A DNA stretch of 64,000 nt from Raffaelea ambrosiae. Lineage: Eukaryota; Ascomycota; Sordariomycetes; Ophiostomatales; Ophiostomataceae. The notes beneath the pieces were generated by a model. It did not search any database. It was not told the DNA's origin and worked only from the letters and a program-made list of their open reading frames with translations. The position numbers were made by a program, and so were the translations under genes. Of the stretch, positions 35,528 through 45,439 are shown piece after piece. The number at the start of each line of letters is the position of its first letter. Positions within the stretch are counted from its first letter, which is position 1. The stretch is from positions 2,306,939 through 2,370,938 of the forward strand of contig PCDI01000001.1 in assembly GCA_002778195.1 (NCBI GenBank). Direction: 5' to 3'.

Positions 35528-36742
35528 GGTTGAGTTTGATTCAGTGAACCTTCCTTTGTTGTTAGCATTTGTTTTTCTTTCCATGCTGTTTGTCCACAAA
35601 CGCCCCCGGGGAGGGGGCAGCAACAAGCAACACAAACAAGAACTTGAAGGCCACGATCGAAAGAATGAGACTATTTTGATCGCCATAGTACCTACTTGAT
35701 TTTGCTGTTGATGTATTGTGCTCGTAGGATTTCGCGTTTGATTGGAGGTAAGGTGTATTATCAGGCGGACCAAGGCGTGGCGAGCGTGAAAATGAAGCTG
35801 TTATGGTCGAATATTGTGATAAAGAAAGTGAACGATGGGAGAAAGAAAGGATACTCAAGGAAATGCCTTCGCCTAGATAGCAAGGAAACGAAAAAGCGAT
35901 GAAGATGTAGATAGCTATGATGGTTGTTCAGGTTGAGATAGGATGCTGGTGATGAAGATCAAAATTTGACCAGAGCAAATCAAAGAAGTGAATGGTGTAT
36001 CTGAAGCATCAAGAAAGAAACCAAAAGAAGAAGAGGATAAGAGATGGTCGCGCTTCTTGTCAACGTATAGGGCGGTAGCAACAGAAGGAAGGGAAGAATA
36101 TAGCGATGCTGTTGGTGGTGGTCTGTGAGGGTATATAGCCTAGATAGAGATGCCAGGTGAAAGCGGAGAGGACGAGGGGAGTCTGGGAAAAGAGACTTGG
36201 ATTGAGATTCTTCTCAGGTGAATAAAACTGTGTGTTTGGAAGAGGGCTTGGGGTACCAGGGCAGGGAAAACAAAGGGGACCAAGTGAGCAGAGGGCAGGC
36301 AAATAGGTAAACAGGGAAAACAGAACTGCAGTTTTCCCAACACAGTAGGAGCGGGCAGGCCTTGCTCCAATCTCTGTGTCACATTGCCCTCAGGTCTCTG
36401 CGTGTCTAGCTCTGCCTATATTTTGATTTTGCTGGCGTATGGCCTGTTTCTCTGTGTGTTTTCGTGTCGTTTTGTGCCCTGTTGCTTGGTCTCCCAGTCA
36501 CCCAGTCACCCAGTCGCCCATTTTTTTTCAGCATCTTTGGTTGTTTGAAATCTCTCGAGATCTACATCATAGCCTATACACGTTCTTGTACACTGACTTG
36601 GTCTTCCTGTCCTATCTTGCCTTATACCATCAATTCTCTCTATATTCTCCCTCTTCTTGACCACACAAAAACACCAACAATTTCAACCTGAAGACCAAAC
36701 AGAAGACCAAACAGAAGACCAAACAAATCAGCAACAGCAAAC
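35528..36742. promoter_or_regulatory. Divergent intergenic region
   Basis: 1.2 kb between the minus-strand start at 35527 and the plus-strand start at 36743. It becomes pyrimidine-rich toward the plus gene (about 36440-36660) and contains a CAGTCACC-type triplication (about 36490-36515). No gene seen. Confidence 0.5.
36690..36725. repeat. 12-bp tandem repeat, 3 exact copies, in a 5' leader
   Basis: GAAGACCAAACA repeated at 36690-36701, 36702-36713 and 36714-36725, ending 17 nt before ATG 36743. Confidence 0.9.
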
Positions 36743-37129
36743 ATGCCTCCCCGTGGTAACGCTCGCGAGAACATCCCCGGTCGCGATGCCAACAACAACG
36801 GGGACGACAACGAGCACAACAACGGCAACTTCTTCCTGCTTCCCGGCGACCTCCGCCTCATGGACGCCTTTTACAAGCTCGATGTCGGCACGCCGGTCGT
36901 GAGCGCCATGATCTCGGCCGTCCTACTTCCATACGCTCGCCGTCTGTGCTCCCGCTTGTTTCTCACTCTGGTACGTCTCGCTCAGCCCTTGATACATGGC
37001 CCGTACGCGCTCCAGTTCCACCGCCCATTTGCGCTGTTCCGCTGGATCTTTCATCTGCGCGACCATCTCGCCCACATGGGCCGACCGGAAGAACTTGTTC
37101 GTCTTATTATAGAGGGGCGTATCGGATGA
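36743..37129 (+). CDS. Short hypothetical protein, 3' half antisense to the deaminase gene
   Basis: 128-aa frame from an ATG in good fungal context (CAGCAAAC before ATG, after an A/C-rich leader). The first 60 residues read MPPRGNAREN, an Asn/Asp-rich stretch, then FFLLPGDLRLMDAFYKLDVG, which looks coding. From 36923 the frame runs antisense through the 3' end of the deaminase gene and its composition becomes unconvincing. Either a short gene overlaps its convergent neighbour, or this is a truncated 5' end of a longer gene. A GTACGT donor-like site at 36971 could start an intron. No family recognised. Confidence 0.4.
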   Translation: MPPRGNARENIPGRDANNNGDDNEHNNGNFFLLPGDLRLMDAFYKLDVGTPVVSAMISAVLLPYARRLCSRLFLTLVRLAQPLIHGPYALQFHRPFALFRWIFHLRDHLAHMGRPEELVRLIIEGRIG

Positions 37130-37567
37130 GTTTTCGGAAGTGTTGGTCTGGAACACCGCCTGCAGAATGTCAATGTCGTACGGAATGGCAAACAAGTCGC
37201 GGCTGTCCTCGTACGTGAAGAGGTAATAGAACTCGTTGAACCCGGCCCAGGTGATCCCGCTGAGACAGAGCGAGCACGGCTCGTGCGTGCAGAAGAAGAT
37301 GCAGTCCTTGGTGGCCGGCCGCCCCTCCGCAGGGGAGGCAAAGAACGTCTGGATGCAGTTGATCTCGCCGTGCAGCAGCGGCGACTCGCGCTCGTTGTTG
37401 GTGGCCACTGTGTGCACCTCGAGCGTGTCGCGCACCAGCACGGCGGCGCCAAAGACCTTGCTGCCGGACTGGACGCCCTCGCGCGTCAGCGGCACGATCT
37501 GCTTCTCGGTGACCTCGAGCAGCTTCGACAGTAGTTCTGTCGGCGTGTGGTGTGTTTGAAAGGCCAT
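36923..37567 (-). CDS. Cytidine/deoxycytidylate deaminase-fold protein
   Basis: 214 aa from ATG 37567 to TAG 36923, no intron. The zinc site of the cytidine deaminase superfamily is present: H66-x-E68 (LLHGEIN, zinc His and proton-shuttling Glu) and C98-x2-C101 (THEPCSLC). The arrangement HGE...PCxxC, with a long C-terminal helical tail of about 75 residues, fits the CMP/dCMP or tRNA/guanine deaminase-like ascomycete proteins annotated as 'cytidine and deoxycytidylate deaminase zinc-binding'. The exact substrate cannot be assigned. All catalytic residues are intact, so hydrolytic deamination of a nucleoside or nucleobase is expected. It is transcribed divergently from the methyltransferase gene at 38347. 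Confidence 0.88.
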   Translation of the reverse strand: MAFQTHHTPTELLSKLLEVTEKQIVPLTREGVQSGSKVFGAAVLVRDTLEVHTVATNNERESPLLHGEINCIQTFFASPAEGRPATKDCIFFCTHEPCSLCLSGITWAGFNEFYYLFTYEDSRDLFAIPYDIDILQAVFQTNTSENSSDTPLYNKTNKFFRSAHVGEMVAQMKDPAEQRKWAVELERVRAMYQGLSETYQSEKQAGAQTASVWK

Positions 37568-38346
37568 TTGGAAGATACTTTGATGGTTGCTGACGGCCTT
37601 CTTGCTTCCTGGCGTGTTTCTTTTGGCTTGCTGATGATTCTGATGATTCTCTTTCTTTTTGTTGTCTTTCTTTTTGCTCCTGATAGCTTCCTTCCGTGTT
37701 TCCTTATGTTTCTTTTTGTTTCCTGCTCTTGTTTCTTTATGCTTTCTTGACCCCCTTCACTTATCCTCTTTTCCTTCTCACTGCTATATATGCTATATAC
37801 TGCTGTCTTCTATGCCCGTTATACCTGTCCCGTTGTGCTGCTGCCTATTTTCGTCGTCATTCGTTATAACAGCCAAGAACCGCCCGCAGACATCTATCCG
37901 AGTCCAGTTGTTCTGACGTAAAGCAGTTTCTTATCGTTTTAGCGAGCTACTACTACAACGGCGGCAACCGGACCACGCTACGACCAGTTTTGTGCAAGGT
38001 CTACTACGGCCAAGTCCGATAATTTGCACCTTATTTTGTCACTCTTTCGCGCTTTGACCGACGGAGAACGGCGACGCCAAATATATATATATATATATAC
38101 CATTGCCAGCAGACATTGGACGTGGGGAATAGGAAACACGTTAGGGGGGCATTGGGGCTATAGGGCTGCAAGGATGCAGCAACGGCAGTTGGCCATGCCA
38201 AAGTGTTGGTTTCTGAGGAAAGTTTGTATGGAGGAAAAATCTGATCATGTGGGGCATCAAAGAGCAACCGATCTAGTTCACAGCCAGCTCTCAACCCTTG
38301 CAATGAAAACCCCAAGTTCGTTATATTTGCCTTACAAGTGCGCAGC
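37568..38346. promoter_or_regulatory. Divergent promoter region between deaminase and methyltransferase
   Basis: About 780 bp between two opposing starts. It is T/CT-rich next to the deaminase start, then mixed, and includes an (AT)9 tract at 38081-38099. No gene seen. Confidence 0.55.
38081..38099. repeat. (AT)9 microsatellite
   Basis: Nine ATs followed by AC, about 250 bp upstream of the methyltransferase start. Confidence 0.85.
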
Positions 38347-39744
38347 ATGCATTATCTTCGTCTTTTGAGGCCGCCTGTCCTGGCAGTATCACGAGCTGGC
38401 GCTTCGCTGAGTCTTGTTTTGACCATCACAACCGATCTGGGCGAGTCTTTTCTCTGTCCGGACAGGCCAATAGACATCTCTGTGGGAGTCGAAACAGTGA
38501 CCGAACTGGCGAGGGCGGATGAGGATGGCGCCGAGACAGAAAGCGATGGTGTTTCTGGAGACCGGGAAGATACAGGCTCGGATGAGAATGAGCCGTTGCC
38601 GAAGAAACTGTACAGGCCACAACTTCACCAGCTGGTGGCCTCCACCAAGGACAGGAAGGGCAAGGTCGGACGGCCGTCTTGGACCCCCGGGCTGCGTGTC
38701 CTGAAACTGGACGTTGCTGTGCCAAAGAACGTCATGACGCTTCTGTTCGATCCGTCAACAGCCAGAAGGCGGCTGTTGATCCACACCGCAGACGAAAGTC
38801 TCTCGGCCGTCTCCGCGCAGCAAATCGTCGATGCTGCCCGGGGACTCATCGTGCCCGTCTGGGTGGACGTCCCGCCAGAACCAAGCCAAGAATTTCCACA
38901 CGTGTCTATACGAAAGCTGTCCGTTGGTCAGGAACCCCAGAACAGCCCGGTATATATCGAAGTGGAAGAAGAGATCGGCGAAAGCATCGCCCGCCACGTG
39001 TGGGACGCTGGGCTGGCAGCAGTCGCCTTCCTGGCGCATGCCTGCATGAACGGAGGCAGCGGGAAGCAACGGCAAGATGGCGCACTGGTGGCCTCTCTCA
39101 GACAGACGCTGCTTTCCAAACGGCCGCGTTTGCGGGTGCTGGAGCTGGGGAGCGGCGTGGGCATCCTGGGCATCGGACTGGCTACCGTTCTGCACGAGTG
39201 CTTCGACAGCGGCAACACGACCATTCTCCTGACGGATCTGCCCGAAGCAGAAGAGCGCGCAGTATCCAATATGCAAAGATCGCAGTTGCTAGCCACGCGA
39301 GGCTCCACGGCTCTTCATAACGACGACAGCGGACACGGCAACGACAACGACGATGCCAGCAATAGCGCAGAACTGACAGGCCCGCCTCGTGTGCGATTGG
39401 AATACGAAAATCTCGACTGGGACGAAGGGTGCCACGGTGTTTTTGGCCGCAAAGTCACCGCAGGCGGCCCTTGGGATCTCGTGGTGCTCAGCGACTGCAC
39501 GTACAACGTGGACATGTTGCCTGCTTTGGTGCAGACCCTGTCCGCACTGCAGTCACTGTCCTCGCCGTGCCCTCTGGGTGTTCTCCTAGCCCGCAAACCA
39601 CGTCACTCCTCCGAAGAAGCACTGTTTTCACTCATGCCAGAACATGGCTGGAAGCTCCAGGCCAGCGATACTTTGCTCCTGCCTGTGCTCAGCGGTGAAG
39701 GCGAAGTTGTGGAGATCTACCACTATGTCAAAGGCGGACAATGA
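38347..39744 (+). CDS. METTL21/RRG1-type protein methyltransferase
   Basis: 465 aa, single exon, ATG 38347 (MHYLRLLRPP, an N-terminus I associate with this ascomycete family) to TGA at 39744. The Methyltransf_16 (seven-beta-strand) fold is supported by motif I VLELGSGVGILGIGL at about residues 264-278, the acidic residue after strand 2 (LLTDLPE, about 296-300) and the post-II DLVVLSDCTYN at about 377-387, equivalent to the D-x-x-Y region of METTL21-like lysine methyltransferases. Residues 60-110 form an acidic/basic disordered insert and 320-345 an Asn/Asp-rich insert. METTL21-family enzymes methylate lysines of elongation factors and chaperones; the target here is unknown. A GTG nine bases upstream is in frame but not used as start in eukaryotes. 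Confidence 0.88.
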   Translation: MHYLRLLRPPVLAVSRAGASLSLVLTITTDLGESFLCPDRPIDISVGVETVTELARADEDGAETESDGVSGDREDTGSDENEPLPKKLYRPQLHQLVASTKDRKGKVGRPSWTPGLRVLKLDVAVPKNVMTLLFDPSTARRRLLIHTADESLSAVSAQQIVDAARGLIVPVWVDVPPEPSQEFPHVSIRKLSVGQEPQNSPVYIEVEEEIGESIARHVWDAGLAAVAFLAHACMNGGSGKQRQDGALVASLRQTLLSKRPRLRVLELGSGVGILGIGLATVLHECFDSGNTTILLTDLPEAEERAVSNMQRSQLLATRGSTALHNDDSGHGNDNDDASNSAELTGPPRVRLEYENLDWDEGCHGVFGRKVTAGGPWDLVVLSDCTYNVDMLPALVQTLSALQSLSSPCPLGVLLARKPRHSSEEALFSLMPEHGWKLQASDTLLLPVLSGEGEVVEIYHYVKGGQ

Positions 39745-42700
39745 TGCCCAGGTGTTGCTGGCAACATGTGCCATTATACTGGCTAGAGAACGTAGAAAAA
39801 AGGGGGGGGGCAAGCATGCCAAAGGATCGACTTGGCAACGAGAGGGCCAAGAATAGAAGGCGTCCAGAAGGCAACGCTCCTGTGGGACACAACAAATGAA
39901 ACAATAGTGGCGGCGTCTTTTTGTGTGCTGCAACGACAAAAGACAGCCTTGTCCGACAAAGGTAGCAGCAGATACTTGCATTACGCATGGATTGCCCTCA
40001 ATAGTTTCCGTTGCTGGACGTGGTCCTGAGCTGGTGCTGATTTAACCTGAGCTTTGGTGGTCCTGGCGTGCGTCTGCTGCACAGCCCCGGAGCCTTGTTT
40101 CTGGCCGCCCCGGTTAAACCTGCCATTTAGCAAAATGGGAAAAAACAGCCCAGGGATAATTTTGCGGGCCCAGTTTCGGGCACATGCACCACGGGACTGT
40201 GATTCCAGTGCAGGCACCGCTCGTTGAATCTCTGTTTTCCATCCAAGTACGATAGATGTCAAAAGCTTCTGGCTTCAGCAATGTGAGCTTTTACCAGCGA
40301 AATATGGAAGTAGTGCGATCGTTCATGGAGCCATAATGCACCTTGGAGACACTGGAGCAACCAACTGAACGGACTGAACGATAGGAAGATCCATGACAAC
40401 CCACGGATAGCTAAATCCTAGAACAGGTAGGCGCTTTACCGACACTCCTGGAGCAACTTATGGTTAAACTATGTGGTGTGGCGAGGGCCAGGCATAGCGG
40501 TATGGCTTATCATGATATTGGTATTGTAGCATCGGCTTCTGCGACATGGGAGCCTACGTCTCCGAAGGAAGAGGATGACGAAGAGACCGGCGGAGTTGCG
40601 GTCGGAGTCACCTTCTCCAGATGGATTGATTGCTAGTCCAGTCGACATCGCCACAATGCAAGCTGGCAGAGGATAATTCGTTGCTAGGGGGGCAGAACAG
40701 GTGCTGCGGGAAGCATCTGCCTAACCCCGGGCATAAGTGTAGCTTGAGGGAACTTCGATGAAGGTGAGCGAGAGAGCAAGAGACCTTGGCTGTACGGCTA
40801 CGATCCATGATACTAACACTAAAAGGGCCGTAGGAATGCCGAACGAAGTCGTCTGACTGAGATTGACCCACACGCATAAATTCTGCCTGGAGATAAACGC
40901 TTGAATGAAGCTGGCGAAGCGGAGCATATAAGGAAGCGAAGACAGGGAGTGTCTTTGGCTGAATCCACGGTATATAACAGAGGCGTTCTAAACAAAGCAA
41001 TGAGTCTATTTACCGTATGATTCAATAACACTAAGCACAACTCGAGGGCATTGGGATCTGGGCTGAAACTAGGGTCTAAGGGTAGTAGCATCAAATATTT
41101 AGCCCTTCGACTGATCCTCCGATGGCTCCATCTTGCCCCTATGAGGAGCTGAACAACCAGCTATAATTCCCGATCATGACCCCTTCCCGTTCTACACTGC
41201 CATCCTCGGGTTAGAGCGTTTCGCCACTTACGGGACTCATGCACCTTGAGTCCACTACTTTGTAAGGGTGCTTCGTTTATGTATGGTAAATAACCGGCGA
41301 TGCTGAAGGAGCGAATGAGGTGGACTTACGTCTTAGCGTTAATTAGGAGGTTAAGTGGTTCTACTAGCGTGGTGGAGCTTTACGCAATGACAGGGAGGGC
41401 CACCTAATGATATTGGCTAAGCGCGGATCTTCTGTGTAAAGCAGTTCCCTCGCTAATAAGGCCATACGACGAGGCTGTTAGCATTCAAGGCATCTGGCCA
41501 GCGGGCGTGAAAAGGGGCTTAAATGGTCTCAGAGTTCTCTTGTGATCAGCGCCTCGGTTACACATGGGGACAGCAGCAGGCAGAAGAGGCTTGGCACCAC
41601 GGAGTTCTAAATCTAGAAGCCGTACTAATAAAGTCCCGATAACTCTAATAAGAATTAAATCTCGTAATTCTTGGACGCGCATATGTAACCTACATGTCAC
41701 CACCACTCGCCTTGGTCAGAGGCCTCCATCCCCTTTGCAATGACCTACAGAAACCTCCACTGCAAGGGAACAATCTGCCTTCCTCAACGTCGTTCTGCCT
41801 TGCATGAATCTGCATGACCTGTCGGCTGCCACATAATGGCTGGTGGACGGGCGGATTCACAGTCCAGGGGCGGATAAGCCAGTTTCCCCTGATAGACTCC
41901 AATATCTATTTGCCTTGAAATAGCCGTCTGTGCTAATCTAAATAACTGCCCTCAGTTGCCCCAATTCACTGTCACTACTTCCCTCCCCCTTCCCTTCTTC
42001 TTCCCCCCTTCTCTCTACTCCCCTTCTCTCCTCTCTGCCATCCTCTATTCTCCTCCTCTCCACCTTCTCTCCTTCCTCATACTCCCCTCTCTCCTCATCC
42101 TTTCTACTCAGCTCCTTCTACTTATGGAATTCCGGCAAACTGCCGCATATGCTGAAGTCCACACGTCTATTGTTGCCGCTCCTTGCTATCTCATTCTTGC
42201 CTCAGTTTGCTAAGGTCCTCGTTGAGTGGTTAGTTGGAGTTACTAATTTTCCGTTCCGGCGCCGTGGATGCTGACTAATACTCATGAGATAAGACTTTAT
42301 AAATCTAGTGCGTGGGGCTAAATAACGAAAGATTGCTACAACTTTCCCGCGTTTTCTGGCCCGTGGCCACAAAACCCGGCTCTATGTCATCTTTCTGACC
42401 AAGGTAGTAAAGTAGTTTGATGAACACTCACCTCTCATGGAAATCGTTTCTAACGGCTCCGAATTATTTAATGCCGACTACATTCTTACACTAAAACACA
42501 ATGCGAGACTGGATAAGAAAAAGTCCCTCTGCTCTGCCTTCAAAAACCCACGTTCTCTATATGTCACAGGCTAAGAGGTCACATAGGCGCAGAGACCCTA
42601 AACACGCTTAGACACCTCTTGTAAGTCAGCTTGATCCACATCAAAGTACTCCCACAGTTAAGCCAAGTCCGGCCCCAGCTTTACGTACGTGCCCTGGGCA

Positions 42701-42843
42701 TACCTGTTTTTCGTGGGCATTGTTCTAAGCACCTCCGGATGCTGTCGAAAGTAAAGGCGAAGCCGATGCTAAGAGCAGCCCGCGAACAGGTGCGTCACAT
42801 TAACGCACGGATCCTGTGAGAAGCAGCAGATCTTCTTACCTTT
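39745..42843. other. Gene-free interval (3.1 kb), left flank of the accessory island
   Basis: No supportable CDS. Sequence becomes more AT-rich and stop-dense than the flanking genes, especially 40.2-42.8 kb, and contains a CT-rich block at 41980-42110. Minus-strand ORFs at 40608-41094 give no recognisable domain. It may be decayed transposon or spacer DNA. Confidence 0.45.
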
Positions 42844-45300
42844 CTATTCGATCGTGCGACACCCGTCCGGCAGCTTGAGTGGCTGCACGGCGGCGGGCGG
42901 CGACGCTGCTTGCTCGTGCCCTCGGCAGTCCGTGGTGATATACTGGATGGGGTGTAGGGAGACCCCGATACTGGCGCAGAGCCTACGAGCGTCGTCCAAG
43001 GCCACGTATGAGCCAGACACACAGCTGTTGCCCTGGACGACGGTCCTGCTGGTCCCCGTTCTGCGTAGATAGTGGCCCGTCGTCTTCGTGTTGAGGCCCA
43101 TAGACCGCACGAGCTTTGTTACGTTGACCGTCTGGCTTCCGGGCGCGTAGGGAATCGCAGTCCCGTCCCACCAAAACACCCTATACTCCGGCGGCAGCAC
43201 CTTTGACAGCAGGAGGTAGTTCCTGCTTAGGCTCGGAGGCTCCGCCTGTGCGTAAGGACGCAAGGGGTTGGGATTTAGGCTGAGCTTTTCGCAGAGGAAC
43301 CAAGCATCCTCGAATGGAATCCACGACTCGCTGTCTCGGGTCGATAGCACGCCATGGCCGTCCAGCAGACCGAGGTACCCGTTGCGTGTGTGGAAGAGCG
43401 CCTTTCCTACCTCGCAAAGATCCCTGGCACTGATGAAACCGTCTAATGTATCCAGTCGCACTTGCTGCCCTACCATGGTGATGTGACGCACCGTTGATGA
43501 AGCCACGACAGCCGCAGTGGCCGCTCCGTCTGTTAAGCCCTCTGTTCTGATCGGTGATGCAGGCTGATTCTGCGCACTGTTTGAATAGGTTAGATTGATA
43601 TAGAGCCAGGCGTTGAAAAGCTATGCCAGTGCGACGACTGCCCTAGAGAAATAACTCACGATATTTGTTCATCACGCGAAGAACGGCCGTTGGCACGGAC
43701 GGACGGGGACATTACAAGTGGTCTCGCGTCTCTGTCACTTTGCCCGTCATGGTCGTCATAGATGTTTTCTTCTCCTTCTTCATCTTTGTCGTCTTCGTCC
43801 TCGCCTTCTTCGTCGTCTGCCCAGATACGGGACCGCTCATGCTGTTTTCCAAAATCGCTGACATATGAGAGCGGCTGCAGGCTGGGTGTGCTGCCGGATG
43901 CCGGCTCCAGCGGCAGCGTGGCCCTTTGTGTTCTTGGCGTGGCGTGCAACTCCCTCGCGAAAGACAAACCGCCACCCAGAATATGGCCCGGGTCGAGCCA
44001 GCAGCCGTCGTACAGAGCATACGCGGAATCCAAATCTGAGCTGCCGGGCTCACTTAAATGTGCGTCGCCAGACGGTACATCGGACGCGGCCGGCACAGGA
44101 ACAAGGCTCTCGTCCAGAACCACAGGCTCGTGGTCGGCATGAGAAGGGCTGGGCAACCGAGGACTATGCGGCGACGTGCGGTGCGAGGCCGCCAAAACCT
44201 GTGGCAAAGGAATGTCACTGAAAGAGGCTGTGTCTGGCATACTGCTGCTGTCGATTGCGGCGGTGATGCTCTGACCACCAACACTATGGTGGCCAAGGCC
44301 GCTGCCAACCCCGCCGTAGTCGTCCCGTTGGACCTGATGTTCGCTCGAGACTGGTCTGCGACTCGAAGAATTGGATTGACTGACTGACGGAGACGGCGCG
44401 TCCGATCTGGAAAATGCCGGGGGTCCCTGTCCTTCCTCCGAAACGCTGCTTGAGCCTTGCTTCTAGCGTTTGTGCCTCGCCGAAGACGACGGAAGCGATG
44501 GCCGCGACCGGCTGAACTGGCTCAGTCGTCTTTCTCCGCGTCCACTGCGCTCGCTGTCGCCCGGACCAGGTTCTCGGACAACGTCGAAAGCGTGGCTGTC
44601 GCTTTGTTGGGTGTGCCCTACACCACCACAAACTTGCGCAGATTGCATGGAAGCCGGCCCTGCGTGGAACGGGCCGCTCTAAGTGTCTGCGATCTCTGTA
44701 GCGATTTCATCCGGATCGTGTCCCATGCCTTGCCAGCAGCCAGAGTGCAACACTTGCGTGGGCAGCTCGGGAATGAGACCGTAGCTCTCTGGGAGGACAT
44801 CCAAGCGGTCATTGTGTTGGAAAAACCTGTGGCCTAAGCACTCGTGTGCCGAGGGCCGGTCGTCAGGATGTTGCGAGAGCAAGCGATTGACTAGGTCATA
44901 ATGTGCCAAGAGAGGTCGGCCGTTGGCAGTGAGCAGCTGCTTCTGCTGCAGAACAGCCTGCAGGTAGTCCCGTGGCCTGCGGGCGCTCGCTAGGTTGAAC
45001 GAGACACCAAACATCACCATGGAAATTCCGAGGCCGTGTCTAGAATATTTTGCGCAAGCCGACAGCAAAGACAGATCTCATGTGCTGCAATGCGCCGTTC
45101 AATCCACTTCTCACCACGGATGGCGTCATGACTTTTGTGCCCTTCAAGTTGGATTCGGAAAGCTGACAGCCATCGGTGAGCGAATGGACGAAACTTACGA
45201 GCTTCATGTCGCCCATGACCGTCTCGGTTGTGATGGAAGCTCTCCCCTGGTTGTTTCATTCATGGTTTCGACACGGATCCTCTTACAAGAGCATCTCGAC
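42844..45300 (-). pseudogene. Decayed protein kinase / KilA-N (APSES-like) fusion gene
   Basis: Reading down the minus strand: a kinase C-lobe remnant includes an activation-loop-like GDMKLVSFVHSLTDGC (about 45130-45215; DFG replaced by SFV), then, after a frame change, RPRDYLQAVLQQKQLL and LLSQHPDDRPSAHECLGHRFF-type subdomain XI (about 44790-45000). The same frame continues through two in-frame TAGs (44679-44681 and 44463-44465) into a Ser/Pro-rich linker and an acidic segment ending at 43660. An intron 43577-43659 (GTGAGT...CAAACAG) joins in phase to the last exon 43576-42844. That exon carries two KilA-N/APSES-like units: GFISARDL...SWIPFEDAWFLCEKL, and VFWWDGTAIPY with VNVTKLVRSMGL and YVALDDARRLCASIGV. 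The kinase N-lobe is missing; the 3' end of the next gene lies at 45440. The kinase and KilA-N calls rest on motif resemblance. Confidence 0.65.
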
Positions 45301-45439
45301 ACCTGCGTCATGTGGGGAACGAGGGATAGAAGGAATAGGGAACCGGCGGCGCGGGACGAGAAATGATAAAAATAGCAGAAAAAGATAAAAACTTAAGAAC
45401 GAATCGTAGAGGCCGCCATAGATGAACCCTCCTTTTACA

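Noticed and set aside
40608..41094. Minus-strand ORFs in the left flank of the island
   Set aside because: No domain, no splice support; kept only as part of the gene-free interval.
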